DNA of 64,000 nucleotides from Marinobacterium sedimentorum. GTDB taxonomy: Bacteria > Pseudomonadota > Gammaproteobacteria > Pseudomonadales > Balneatricaceae. The notes beneath the pieces were generated by a model. It did no database searches and had not been told where the DNA came from. It saw only the letters and a list, made by a program, of their open reading frames with translations. Made by a program: the position numbers and the translations under genes. Location of the stretch: contig NZ_JALDYX010000027.1 in assembly GCF_024267675.1 (NCBI RefSeq), forward strand, positions 1 through 64,000, read 5' to 3'. Position 1 is the stretch's first letter; each line of letters begins with the position of its first letter. Shown here piece by piece: positions 17,670-26,969 of the stretch.

Positions 17670-17699
17670 TAAAAATAAAGGGCGGCTTACGCCGCCCTT
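17670..17699 (-). terminator. Terminator of the dctP operon
   Basis: AAGGGCGGC-TTAC-GCCGCCCTT is a perfect 9-bp stem just after the dctP stop; read on the minus strand it is followed by TTATTTTTAT. Confidence 0.9.
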
Positions 17700-17711
17700 G
17701 GCTCTACAGGA

Positions 17712-18707
17712 TTATTGCGCTTCTTTAATAGCGGTCATCCAGCTATCATAGATATCAGAGCCAACTTTATCTCGATAGGATTCGCGAACAGATTCAGTAT
17801 TTTCGACGAACAGGTTTAGTTCCTCAGGGGAAAGAGTATTTACTTTCACACCAGCTTTCTTGATTTCATCGAGTTGTGAAGCCTCTTCCGCATTTATCAG
17901 ATCTTGCTGATAGCTTTCGGCGGTCTTGATAGCTTTTCTGAAAATATCCTGGTCGCCCTCTGAAAGCGTATTCCAGAAATCCAAACTAACAACCGGGATA
18001 TAAAATGTAAATACATGCCCGGTCAGGCTCATATAATCTTGAACTTCGAAAAAGCGTTGAGAGAAAATATGAGCTATAGGGTTTTCTTGCCCGTCAATGA
18101 CACCTTGCTGAAGACCTGAATACACTTCGCCAAAGTTCATTGGCGTCGCATTTGCCCCTAGCGTGTTGAACGTTTCAACGTGCGCAGGGACTTTCATCGT
18201 ACGAATCTTAATTCCATCAAGATCCTTTGGTTCGTGGATAGGACGCTTGCTATTCGTAACATGCCTAACACCATTTTCAAACCATCCCAATCCTACGAGG
18301 TTAAGGTCAGCCAATCGTTCTAACATCTTGTCGCCAGCTTGACCATGCACTGTGTTAAGTGCTACTTCTTTGCTAGGATATATGAACGGCAGTTCGATTA
18401 CGTCAAAAGCTTTATCCCAATAAGTATAGAATGAAGATGGAGATACAGCCATCTGCAAGACTCCAGACTGTACACTTTCAATCATTTCACGATCAGGACC
18501 AAGCTGGGATGAAGGGTAAATATTGATATCGAACCGACCTTCTGTTTTACTTCCCACCTCGTCCTTGAACTTTTCAAGCGCTCTGTGTAAGTGGTAATTC
18601 TCATTAGCGCCGTGACCGATACTGAAAGTAGTAGCAGCGCTAACAGCCATGGACGATACCATCATGGCACATCCCATGGCGGTGATAACTTTTTTAATAG
18701 ATTTCAT
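17712..18707 (-). CDS. dctP: TRAP transporter solute-binding protein DctP
   Basis: Periplasmic binding protein of a TRAP transporter, 331 residues, with a Sec signal peptide (about 1-24, cleaved near AVSA) and the DctP fold: GHGANENYHLHRALEKF, then the ligand-arginine region DGIKIRTMKVPAHV and FGEVYSGLQQGVIDGQENP. This pattern is typical of the uronate/aldonate-binding branch. Start at the second in-frame Met (GGGAT upstream). It is the last gene of the minus-strand sugar-acid operon, while its membrane partners dctQM are encoded on the other strand at 22660-24452. Confidence 0.92.
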   Translation of the reverse strand: MKSIKKVITAMGCAMMVSSMAVSAATTFSIGHGANENYHLHRALEKFKDEVGSKTEGRFDINIYPSSQLGPDREMIESVQSGVLQMAVSPSSFYTYWDKAFDVIELPFIYPSKEVALNTVHGQAGDKMLERLADLNLVGLGWFENGVRHVTNSKRPIHEPKDLDGIKIRTMKVPAHVETFNTLGANATPMNFGEVYSGLQQGVIDGQENPIAHIFSQRFFEVQDYMSLTGHVFTFYIPVVSLDFWNTLSEGDQDIFRKAIKTAESYQQDLINAEEASQLDEIKKAGVKVNTLSPEELNLFVENTESVRESYRDKVGSDIYDSWMTAIKEAQ

Positions 18708-18845
18708 TATGTTAAATCCCATAATTATTAATTTATTTTTGGTTCACAAAACAAGGTTCTATTTTTAGTGTGCTCCTTTATCGTCTTTTAAACTATATTA
18801 ATATTGTATGTTAATTTTTTCTTCACATAGAGACAAATTAATTTG

Positions 18846-19859
18846 TCATTTCCCCTGAACGAGTCCAGAAATCAAACCGGATTTTTTTGCCACAGCAATC
18901 GCCCCCGTGCCGGAAAGAGGCTTGTCTTCCTCATAAACATGCCTGCTGATTGAAGCGTTTTTGAATGTATCCTTTAAGCAAAGATAAAGAGCATCACTGA
19001 AAACACCATGTCCCGCTACCACTATACTAAAGCTCTCAGAGTCTCTCTGTTCATATTTTCCTAGCAATGCCTGTACATCAGAAGCAATTACTACACCTAA
19101 GGAAAAGCTGGTAAGTTCTTCAATCGCTTCTCCAGCTTGAATATCAAGAGCCCTTACAGCGAAAAGGGATCTTGAAACTCCGAATTCCATAGACATCCGA
19201 AAGCCTTTTAATAAAGATTCTTTGCGGAGGTCCGAGCAAAATGATTTTTCTAATGAGCTTGATAGAATCGTATTAGTCGTTACAACTTCCAGAATCTCAC
19301 CGGCCATAGTAGTAAAACATGAGACGATACGACCTTTTCGGTCGATTTCGACGTATTTGCTGTGTGAGCCAGGAAGCGCAATAATTGTCTGATTATCAAC
19401 ACTTATCTGCGGAATCATTCCAATCACCTCGACCTCTTCACCCCGCATAAAGTCATTGCGATGTAAATTGACGGAGTCAAAAAAATCTATGTTTTTCACG
19501 CCAGGAATAAAGTATATAGGATTCGATCTGGATATTAGATCAAACCTTTTAGATGTTATCGATTTTGAAAACTCATCAAGGCCGACAGGAGCCACCAGAT
19601 GCGGAAGATCAACCAACCCCAAGTTAGACGTGATCATTCCAGAGGCAAGGATTAAATCTACATCAGAATCATGCAGATTATTTCGATCAATTAATTCAGA
19701 ATACGCAGATCCAATGGCAGAAATAATTTTATTATTATTTCCATCAATACTTGTGTTTCGAACTCCAACAGATCGCTTCTCGTGATCTAAGCATAGGTCA
19801 TCTCTCCATAGATAAACTCGTGTATTTGTTGTGCCTGTATCAATCGTAATTATATTCAT
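18846..19859 (-). CDS. dgoK: 2-keto-3-deoxy-galactonate kinase (DgoK family)
   Basis: Sugar kinase of the DgoK family, 337 residues, phosphorylating 2-dehydro-3-deoxy-galactonate (or an epimer) with ATP. The N-terminal phosphate loop TIDTGTTNTRVYLW, RGEEVEVIG and LPGSHSKYV are family hallmarks of the actin-like ATPase fold. Codon use is strongly AT-rich. It lies between dctP and the RraA-like gene in one orientation with gaps of 134-138 bases. Its product would be cleaved by the aldolase at 20692. Confidence 0.85.
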   Translation of the reverse strand: MNIITIDTGTTNTRVYLWRDDLCLDHEKRSVGVRNTSIDGNNNKIISAIGSAYSELIDRNNLHDSDVDLILASGMITSNLGLVDLPHLVAPVGLDEFSKSITSKRFDLISRSNPIYFIPGVKNIDFFDSVNLHRNDFMRGEEVEVIGMIPQISVDNQTIIALPGSHSKYVEIDRKGRIVSCFTTMAGEILEVVTTNTILSSSLEKSFCSDLRKESLLKGFRMSMEFGVSRSLFAVRALDIQAGEAIEELTSFSLGVVIASDVQALLGKYEQRDSESFSIVVAGHGVFSDALYLCLKDTFKNASISRHVYEEDKPLSGTGAIAVAKKSGLISGLVQGK

Positions 19860-19993
19860 AGGAAAATACGTACGGTAATTAAATGGGTTCTGATAAATTA
19901 TTCATTTGCTATAAAATAATCTGAAGTGTCAATGAGCAAACCGCAATAGACACATCCTTGTGTACTAATGAAGAGGCGGTATGAAAATCTAAC

Positions 19994-20680
19994 CTAGATA
20001 CGACCGAATTTCTCAAGTAACTCGGCTACTGTAGCCCCGGAAAGAATTTCTTTTCGGACTTTCTCTTCATTACTGGCGAGCTCTATAGCTGCTTCATAAA
20101 CTGCCTCCAAATTCTCATATTTGACGACAGTTACTCCGATTTCATCGGCAACGATAAGATCACCAGGATTCACGATCTGGCCGCCACAAACTACTGGTAC
20201 ATTAATCTCGATAGGCGTGGTACGTCCAGACTCAGCCGAGTGTGCAGCTCGTGGTGACACAGAACGGGACGCGATGGGAAAATCAAGTAGCTTAGACTCA
20301 TCGGTGTCCCTAGCTGAACCGTCGATTACAGCGCCTGCAACTCCAGCAGCTCTCGCTAGACCAGACATAAGTCCTCCCCAAATTGAGGTATTGGCAGTGC
20401 CATTAGCATCAATAACCACGACATCCCCTGGTTGAGCAATATCGAAGATGGGCAGACAATCTACGATATCTCCTGGGCTCAGCTTTACGGTTAGTGCTGT
20501 TCCAATAAATGGCTTATTTACACTCCTGAATTTTATTTCATGGTCCATAACCCCGTCTCGTTTCTGAGCATCGCTAAAAACTGCAGATGCACTCATCACT
20601 CCAACCATTTCACGACATTTTTTCACCAGGTTGTCATCAATTGATGGACGATTATTAATAATTTTACGATTGTATTCCAT
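19994..20680 (-). CDS. RraA-like class II pyruvate aldolase, second copy
   Basis: Paralogue of 14217-14903 (192 of 228 residues identical by my count) with the same G-x20-R-D-x2-E signature. The DNA is much more AT-rich and codons differ throughout, so the two copies have evolved in different genomes or for a long time apart. It follows the KDPG-type aldolase by 11 bases, so they share a transcript. Two aldolases in one sugar-acid operon suggest either two substrates or a decarboxylase role for this one. Confidence 0.85.
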   Translation of the reverse strand: MEYNRKIINNRPSIDDNLVKKCREMVGVMSASAVFSDAQKRDGVMDHEIKFRSVNKPFIGTALTVKLSPGDIVDCLPIFDIAQPGDVVVIDANGTANTSIWGGLMSGLARAAGVAGAVIDGSARDTDESKLLDFPIASRSVSPRAAHSAESGRTTPIEINVPVVCGGQIVNPGDLIVADEIGVTVVKYENLEAVYEAAIELASNEEKVRKEILSGATVAELLEKFGRI

Positions 20681-20691
20681 TTTTATACCTA

Positions 20692-21342
20692 TTACTTTTC
20701 GATAGAGTTAATGAGTAGTTCAGCTCGATTCTTTATTTCGATAAAATCTAAAGTTTCATTTATTTTTGAATCAACCAGGCTGGCACCTATACCTAAAGCG
20801 AAAGCGCCGCTTTCAAGGTATTCAACAGCATTCAAGTGAGATATCCCACCTGTAGCTACAAGTTTTATAGTAGGGAAAATTTTTTTTAATGTGGAAATAT
20901 ACTTAGCACCCATACTATCAGCGGGGAATATTTTTATACAATGCGCACCAGAATTATGACCCCTCATGACTTCACTAGGAGTCATAGCCCCAGGAATAGA
21001 AACGAGGCCACTGCTAACAGAAAATTCAATAACCTTTTCGTCGGTATTTGGCGAAACAATAAATTCACCACCGACATCCTTGACCGCATTCACCTGGGTT
21101 AACGTTGTTACTGTTCCTGCACCAACAGTGACAATATCACCAAACTCCTCGCGAATAAGTCGGATAGATTTTATTGTATTTTCTAGCTCATCTTTGGATC
21201 GAAATGTTACTTCAAGTAAATTTACGCCACCTAAAACTAGATTTTCTGTTACACGAAGAACATTGTCAGCTTTAATTCCTCTCAATATCGCAAAGAATTT
21301 CTTTTTCTCAATGTCCGAAATAACTTTCTCGACAGAGCTCAT
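20692..21342 (-). CDS. KDPG/KHG-type aldolase (Eda/DgoA family)
   Basis: Class I aldolase of 216 residues: Schiff-base lysine K137 in CIKIFPAD, E44 in LLEVTFRS as the general acid/base, and the GAGTV phosphate loop. It splits 6-phospho-2-keto-3-deoxy-sugar acids into pyruvate and a triose phosphate. With the DgoK-type kinase two genes downstream, 2-dehydro-3-deoxy-6-phosphogalactonate is the likely substrate. Cytoplasmic. Only 9 bases from the upstream dehydrogenase gene. Confidence 0.9.
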   Translation of the reverse strand: MSSVEKVISDIEKKKFFAILRGIKADNVLRVTENLVLGGVNLLEVTFRSKDELENTIKSIRLIREEFGDIVTVGAGTVTTLTQVNAVKDVGGEFIVSPNTDEKVIEFSVSSGLVSIPGAMTPSEVMRGHNSGAHCIKIFPADSMGAKYISTLKKIFPTIKLVATGGISHLNAVEYLESGAFALGIGASLVDSKINETLDFIEIKNRAELLINSIEK

Positions 21343-21351
21343 AAATAATTC

Positions 21352-22347
21352 TCAATTAACAGGATTTATTGGATTGTTACCCAGTAATACTGCTTTCGCA
21401 TTCTCGGCAGCTACTCGACGACACTCGGAAAACGCCTCAGATGATACGTATGCAACATGTGGTGTGATTAAACAGTTATCAAGACCAAAAAGTGGGTTTT
21501 GATCAGGAGACCAATTATCTAACTTTGCGGGTTCTTCCTCGGGATCATCCAATCCGGCCGCGAAAATCCCTCCGGAGCTTAAAGCATCAAACAAAGCTTT
21601 ATTATCAATTAGCTTACCGCGAGCACCATTTATGAGAATAGAATCATTTTTCATTAACTGAAGTTCTTCTTGCCCTATAAGACGATCAGTTTCTGGTGTG
21701 TGAGGACACATCAGATTTACGACATCACTTGTTTCTAATAGCTCATGTAAAGTTACTTTTTCAACACCAAAAGTTCCAGCTAAAGATTTTGATACATAGG
21801 GATCAAAAGTAATGACCTTAAATCCAAACGCTTGGAGCTTTCGCGCTATATTTTGTGAAATTCGCCCAAAGCCAACAAGTCCCCAAACACAACTTCTAAA
21901 GCGCTTCGGAAGCACACAGCCGATATTCCAGTGCCAATTTCCACTTGCTGCAGCAGTGTTATACATCGGTACTTTTCGAAGAAGAGTAAAACCTAGAGCG
22001 ATCGAGTGGTCCGCTACTTCATCGAGGCAATAATCAGGAACATTACTAACGGCCACACCAAATTCTTTACAAGCTTTCAGGTCAAGGATGTCGGTCCCAA
22101 TACCATAACGACAAATTACCTTGCAGGATTTCAATTTAGAAATTGTATCACGGTCGATTTTTGCGTACTGCTGTAATATAGCGTCAGCATCATAAGCAAG
22201 GTCCCCTAGGCCTTCGCCACTTTTGCACTGGAGGCCAATAACTTGCGCCCCAATTGGCTCAAGAATACTGCGTTCAATTTCTAGATCAGGATAATCGTAA
22301 TCACTGATGTAGACCTTAAATTTATAACCGGAGCTACTAGATTCCAT
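21352..22347 (-). CDS. D-isomer-specific 2-hydroxyacid dehydrogenase
   Basis: NAD-dependent 2-hydroxyacid dehydrogenase of 331 residues, of the SerA/CtBP-like group: dinucleotide motif GLVGFGRISQ (about 165), substrate arginine in NGARGKLID, acidic EEEP and catalytic His in TPHVAYVS. ATG at 22347 was chosen for the GAGGAAA before it; the frame continues 12 codons upstream without a better site. First gene of the minus-strand operon. It may oxidise or reduce an aldonate, glycerate or 2-keto acid; unknown. Confidence 0.88.
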   Translation of the reverse strand: MESSSSGYKFKVYISDYDYPDLEIERSILEPIGAQVIGLQCKSGEGLGDLAYDADAILQQYAKIDRDTISKLKSCKVICRYGIGTDILDLKACKEFGVAVSNVPDYCLDEVADHSIALGFTLLRKVPMYNTAAASGNWHWNIGCVLPKRFRSCVWGLVGFGRISQNIARKLQAFGFKVITFDPYVSKSLAGTFGVEKVTLHELLETSDVVNLMCPHTPETDRLIGQEELQLMKNDSILINGARGKLIDNKALFDALSSGGIFAAGLDDPEEEPAKLDNWSPDQNPLFGLDNCLITPHVAYVSSEAFSECRRVAAENAKAVLLGNNPINPVN

Positions 22348-22659
22348 ATTTTCCTCGCAAATTAACAATACAACCGCGCACAAAGGATAGCTTCATCAGA
22401 ATACCTGCATTTAACGGTGCTACAGAGAGCAATCCTGGAAGGTTGCTGGCAGCTGATATCTTAGATCTCATGCTAATAAAGTGGGCTTTGAAACGCAACA
22501 TGATGGCAGAAAAAAAATCGAATGTTTTACATAAATGAACTTAACATATTGATAATTAATGTAAAAATATTACTTTTTTGTTTTGGTTTTCATGTCTTGA
22601 ATCTAAGATTCTAGTGATGTATAGTTCTGTAATCGCAAGAAGAATAAGAGGGTGTTTGT
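22348..22659. promoter_or_regulatory. Divergent promoter region of the AT-rich island
   Basis: 312 AT-rich bases between the dehydrogenase-aldolase-kinase-dctP operon (minus) and dctQM (plus). It holds the palindrome GAATCTAAGATTC at 22599-22611, a candidate operator for the GntR regulator encoded at 24633. No gene seen. Confidence 0.45.
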
Positions 22660-23169
22660 ATGATTTTGCTTTTAAGGTGGTTTGATAGAAATATCGAAGC
22701 GGCCGCTATAGCGATACTTTTATCACTGATAGTTGGATCGATACTTCTACAGATTTTCATGCGCTATGTTTTACAAGACTCATTTTCTTGGACAGAAGAG
22801 CTCACTCTTTGGCTCTTTGCCTGGTTCATCTGGATAGGAATTAGCTACGGATTTAAAACGCAGCAGCATATTAGTATTTCATTCTTTCAAAATTTATTTA
22901 GTGAAAAAATCGGGCGATTTATACAGTTAACCATCAACATGTTGATTCTGGTTTTTTTTGCCATACTGATTTATCAATGCGTAGATATGATTACTATGCC
23001 ATACATTCTTAAACAGAAGTCCGTAGTGTTGCAGCTACCTATATCATATCTATATTCTTCTGCTCCTGTAGGAGCCACGTTGTGTTGTTTGCGAATTTTT
23101 CAAAATAGTAAAATTTTGTTAAACGATTTTAGTAAACCTAATCTGGCTAAGGTAGGGAACTCAAAATGA
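22660..23169 (+). CDS. dctQ: TRAP transporter small permease DctQ
   Basis: Small membrane subunit of a TRAP transporter, 169 residues and four hydrophobic segments, with the family motif SFSWTEELTLWLFAWFIWIG at about 40-60. Inner membrane; it links DctM to the binding protein. Overlaps dctM by 4 bases (ATGA), so translation is coupled. The matching dctP is on the opposite strand 4 kb away. Confidence 0.9.
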   Translation: MILLLRWFDRNIEAAAIAILLSLIVGSILLQIFMRYVLQDSFSWTEELTLWLFAWFIWIGISYGFKTQQHISISFFQNLFSEKIGRFIQLTINMLILVFFAILIYQCVDMITMPYILKQKSVVLQLPISYLYSSAPVGATLCCLRIFQNSKILLNDFSKPNLAKVGNSK

Positions 23170-24452
23170 GTACTTATATCCTATTTTTTGTTCTAGCTTT
23201 TCTCTTGGTTTTTGGGGTGCCTATCGCACTTTGTCTCGGAATTGCTTCAATGGCGGTTCTTCTTTTTGTGGATGGTGCCCCTCCTTTAAATCTGCTTTCC
23301 AGATCAGTTGTTACGGGTGTCGACTCCTTTCCACTTGTAGCCGTTCCGCTTTTTATTCTGGCTGGCGATCTTATGCAGAAGGGCGGGCTATCAAAGAGAA
23401 TTATTGGTTTTACTGCTTCTCTAGTCGGGCATATTAGGGCCTCACTCACATATATAAACGTATTGGCTTCAATGTTTTTTGCTGCTATATCGGGATCGGC
23501 CCCTGCGACAGTAGCAGCGATTGGATCAAACCTGATACCTGAAATGAAAAAAGAAGGGTATCCCAAGGATTTTAGTGCAGCTCTTACAGCTTCTGCTGGA
23601 ATTATTGGTGTACTTATACCGCCTAGCATTCCCTTCATTATTTATGGAGTTACCGCAGAGGTCTCAATTGGTAAACTTTTTCTTGCTGGTGTAGTACCAG
23701 GGGTTTTTCTTGGGTTGATTTTTATGGTTTTGGCAAGAGTCATGTCGAGAAAGTTTTTACTTAATGAAAATAAAAAGGAAAGTTTTTCAGCTCAGAAAGT
23801 TATTTATTCATTTAGGGAGTCTTTTTGGGCGCTGTTAATCCCAGTGATAATTCTCGGAGGAATCTATGGTGGAATATTTACTCCGACTGAAGCTGGTGCT
23901 GTAGCGGTGCTTTACTCAGCTATCTGCGGGCTGTTCATTTATAAAGATATTAAGATTGGCGATTTTAAAGAGATTCTTATAAAAAGCTCCCTTACTGCTT
24001 CAACTGTATTAGTCCTTGTTGTTTTCTCTACAGCATTCGGTCGAATTATCACTATTGAACAGATTCCTAGCCAACTAGCAGAAATTATGCTTAGCCTGTC
24101 AGACAACCCTATTGTAATCCTGCTCTTTGTTAATGCGTTATTGCTCGTTGTTGGTATGTTTATGGAAACTATTTCATCTATAATTATTCTAACGCCAATA
24201 CTTCTACCTGTGATGGTGACTTTAGGTGTTGATCCTATACTCTTCGGGGTAATCATGACCGTCAATCTTGCTATCGGATTTTGTACGCCCCCTCTAGGCG
24301 TTAATATATTCGTTGCAAGTCAGATATCAAACACACCTATTGAAACTATATCAAAGAGAATAATTCCATTTGTAATCTCAATGTTGATGGTTTTGATGCT
24401 TGTGACATTCGTCCCAAGTTTTTCACTGGCGCTTCCAAATCTAATAAATTAA
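23166..24452 (+). CDS. dctM: TRAP transporter large permease DctM
   Basis: Large subunit of the TRAP transporter, 428 residues, about twelve membrane segments, with the DctM hallmarks SFPLVAVPLFILAGDLM, FAAISGSAPATVAAIG and TPTEAGAVAVLYS, and the C-terminal ILTPILLPVMVTLGVDPI. Sodium-coupled uptake by family knowledge. Ends in a terminator. Confidence 0.94.
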   Translation: MSTYILFFVLAFLLVFGVPIALCLGIASMAVLLFVDGAPPLNLLSRSVVTGVDSFPLVAVPLFILAGDLMQKGGLSKRIIGFTASLVGHIRASLTYINVLASMFFAAISGSAPATVAAIGSNLIPEMKKEGYPKDFSAALTASAGIIGVLIPPSIPFIIYGVTAEVSIGKLFLAGVVPGVFLGLIFMVLARVMSRKFLLNENKKESFSAQKVIYSFRESFWALLIPVIILGGIYGGIFTPTEAGAVAVLYSAICGLFIYKDIKIGDFKEILIKSSLTASTVLVLVVFSTAFGRIITIEQIPSQLAEIMLSLSDNPIVILLFVNALLLVVGMFMETISSIIILTPILLPVMVTLGVDPILFGVIMTVNLAIGFCTPPLGVNIFVASQISNTPIETISKRIIPFVISMLMVLMLVTFVPSFSLALPNLIN

Positions 24453-24466
24453 TAATATCGCACATG

Positions 24467-24490
24467 CCCCTATTTTAAAGTAGGGGTTTT
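24467..24490 (+). terminator. Terminator after dctM
   Basis: CCCCTA-N8-TAGGGG followed by TTTTGTTATTTT, 15 bases after the dctM stop. Confidence 0.85.
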
Positions 24491-24632
24491 GTTATTTTCT
24501 GTAAATTTTGATTGTATTTTAATTAATAAAATTATAGAACGCCATTGTGATATCTGATATTCTATGAGGGTAGTCTATCCTTAAATTGGCATATTTTTTT
24601 TAATAGTTGAATTTAATTGGCGTATAAGAATC

Positions 24633-25295
24633 ATGACCACTTCAAAAGTCGAGAAGATAAAACGACCGAAATCATTAGCAGAAATAGTTACAGATCAGCT
24701 CAGAACGGAAATAATGGAAGGGAATCTAGAGTTAGGTAAGGCTCTCTCTGAAATAAAGCTAGCCGATAAATATGGTGTAAGCAAAACGCCTGTTCGGGAA
24801 GCTTTTTTTAGGTTGAAACAAGAGGGAATTGTAGACATTATTCCGCAGAAGGGAAGTTTTGTTTATTATCCAACTTCTGAAGAAGTTAGCCAGCTTTGCG
24901 ACTTTAGGGCATATATTGAACCCCTTGCTTTTCGTGAGTCCTATGTATATGGGAATATAGAGTTCTTAGACCAGTTAGAGATTGTTGTTACAAAAATGCG
25001 TCGAGTTTTGGTACGTGAAGATTACGTTGAGTACTTAAGGTTGGATTCGCAGTTTCACCAAGCATTTTTTGACTATTGTAAAAATAGGCACCTGAAAGAA
25101 TCATACATGCTAATCTCCGCAAAAGTTGCCGCGCTGCGAAGCCATATGTCTATGAATAAAGCTAAAGCAGAAGATTCCAATTCGCAGCATATTCAAATTG
25201 TAGACCTCCTGAATGATAAAAAAATAGATGAGGCTGTGCTTCTCCTAAAGAAACACATACTTGATATAAAAGATGCTTACGTTTCTTGTATCTAA
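24633..25295 (+). CDS. GntR family regulator (FadR/FCD type)
   Basis: Regulator of 220 residues with a GntR winged helix (about 15-78, KYGVSKTPVREAFFRL) and an FCD effector domain (about 85-215, with the metal-binding Asp/His pattern such as LDSQFHQAFF). FCD-domain GntR proteins usually answer to sugar acids or other carboxylates. Separated from dctM by a terminator and its own AT-rich promoter region. It is the last gene of the AT-rich island and its probable regulator. Confidence 0.88.
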   Translation: MTTSKVEKIKRPKSLAEIVTDQLRTEIMEGNLELGKALSEIKLADKYGVSKTPVREAFFRLKQEGIVDIIPQKGSFVYYPTSEEVSQLCDFRAYIEPLAFRESYVYGNIEFLDQLEIVVTKMRRVLVREDYVEYLRLDSQFHQAFFDYCKNRHLKESYMLISAKVAALRSHMSMNKAKAEDSNSQHIQIVDLLNDKKIDEAVLLLKKHILDIKDAYVSCI

Positions 25296-25539
25296 AGATG
25301 TAAGGAGTAAGTGTTTCTATTTTGATACCTCCAGAACGAACACATCAATTAGCCCTATAATTTCTGGGGGTAGCGTTGCTTCGATTTTGCTTTTTAGTTC
25401 CCGGGCGCTTCTGATACCGTTTTTTTAAGCCGCGCAACTTTTTCGTCCGCGCCGCGCCTGGGTATCTCAGGCAAAAACCAGCACCAACCAAAGCGTCAGT
25501 GCCAGCATTGTCACCAGGCTGTCGCGGCATCGGATGTAC

Positions 25540-26805
25540 TTAAGCCGAGCAAGACGCGGACTTTGGCGGCGCGCTGGCAGCCTCCGCCGTCGGCACCGCC
25601 ATCACCCCCGCGTCAGTCAGTGCCTGGCATTGCGCTTCGTCATAGCCGGCCTGCAGCAGTATTTCAGGGCCGTGTTCGCCCAGTGCCGGCACCTGCGCCA
25701 GCCCCGGTTGCGGTACCGTATCGGCAAAACCGAACGGCAACCCGGGCACCTGAACCTCGCCACCGACGCCGTCCAGTACCGACTTGAAGATGCCGCAGGC
25801 ACGCACATCAGCACTGGCCTGGACCTGGGCATAATCGCGCACTACGCCGACGACGACGCCGAAAGATTCCAGGCGTGCCCGCACTTCCTCACCGGCGAGT
25901 TCTCCGAGAGCGGCATGCAGGATGGCGATCAGCTCAGGACGGTGCTGTACCCGCTGGTTACTGCTGGCAAAGCGCGCATCGGTCGCCAATTCCGGCTGGC
26001 CAATGGCCGCACAAAGGCGCTTCCAGTGATCCTCCATATAGGCCGACAGCACGATGTAGCCGTCTTTGACTTCGATCAGGTCAGCCGCCGGCGCGACCAG
26101 TGGCTGGGCATTGCCGACCCGTTGCGGCAACCGATGGGAGCAGCCGTATTCTGCCCAGATCTGTGCCTGCAGCGCGATGGCAACCGACAGCAGCGAGGTT
26201 TCGATCGTGGCACCCTCGCCACGGCGGGCATGGCGGAAGAGTGCCGCCAGAATCGCATTGGCCGTCGCCGTCGCCGTCGCGGCATCCACCACGGCAAAAC
26301 CGGTCTTGAGGGGCGATCCACCCGCTTCCCCCGTCAGTGACATCATGCCGCTTTCGGCCTGGGCGGCGATATCCAGCCCCGGTCTTGCGCTGGAGGGGCC
26401 GGCGGTGCCAAAACCCGAGATGGAGGCGTAGATCAGCGCCGGCTTTTCCTGGCGCAGGGTGGCAGCATCCAGCCCTATGGATGCCATCACACCGACGCGG
26501 GTATTCTGCACCACCACGTCCGCTCCCAACGCGAGCTTGCGGGCAACGGCAACACCTTGGGCGCAACGCAGATCCAGCGCGATGGAGCGCTTGCCGCGGT
26601 TATAGGCGATAAACATGCCGCTGCGTCCCTTGCTGGCGTCATTGACCCCGAAGCGACGACCGTTGTCGCCGTTGGGGCTTTCAATCTTGATGACATCGGC
26701 GCCAAGATCAGCAAGGATCTGGGTTGCCCCCGGGCCTGCTATAAATTGGCCGAATTCCACCACCCGGATACCGGCCAGCGGCCTGTTATCTTGTATTGTC
26801 TGCAT
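25540..26805 (-). CDS. CaiB/BaiF class III CoA-transferase
   Basis: Family III CoA-transferase of 421 residues with the usual interlocked-dimer fold. Recognisable: VVEFGQFIAGPGATQILADL at the N-terminus, the CoA-binding NRGKRSIALDL, and catalytic D145 in RPGLDIAAQA. It moves CoA between carboxylates without free energy loss. It is last in a run with TctCBA, an acyl-CoA dehydrogenase and an IclR regulator, so it most likely activates the acid imported by TctCBA. GC-rich, in sharp contrast to the adjacent gntR gene. The C-terminal 15 residues (Ala/Ser-rich) look like tail. A 165-base gap separates it from tctA. Confidence 0.9.
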   Translation of the reverse strand: MQTIQDNRPLAGIRVVEFGQFIAGPGATQILADLGADVIKIESPNGDNGRRFGVNDASKGRSGMFIAYNRGKRSIALDLRCAQGVAVARKLALGADVVVQNTRVGVMASIGLDAATLRQEKPALIYASISGFGTAGPSSARPGLDIAAQAESGMMSLTGEAGGSPLKTGFAVVDAATATATANAILAALFRHARRGEGATIETSLLSVAIALQAQIWAEYGCSHRLPQRVGNAQPLVAPAADLIEVKDGYIVLSAYMEDHWKRLCAAIGQPELATDARFASSNQRVQHRPELIAILHAALGELAGEEVRARLESFGVVVGVVRDYAQVQASADVRACGIFKSVLDGVGGEVQVPGLPFGFADTVPQPGLAQVPALGEHGPEILLQAGYDEAQCQALTDAGVMAVPTAEAASAPPKSASCSA

Positions 26806-26969
26806 GACTCGCCTCTTGCAATGTTGCTATGCCCTGTCAGGCACGCAGGCAGCCGCCATCGCAGGCCGCCTCGTACAGGGTGTTAATTCAGGTTTTTCGG
26901 TCAGCGGCCTTTTCGGGCAGCAGCCTTTTCGGTAAGTATCAGTGCCGGTATTGGCGCTTCTGACCGTCG

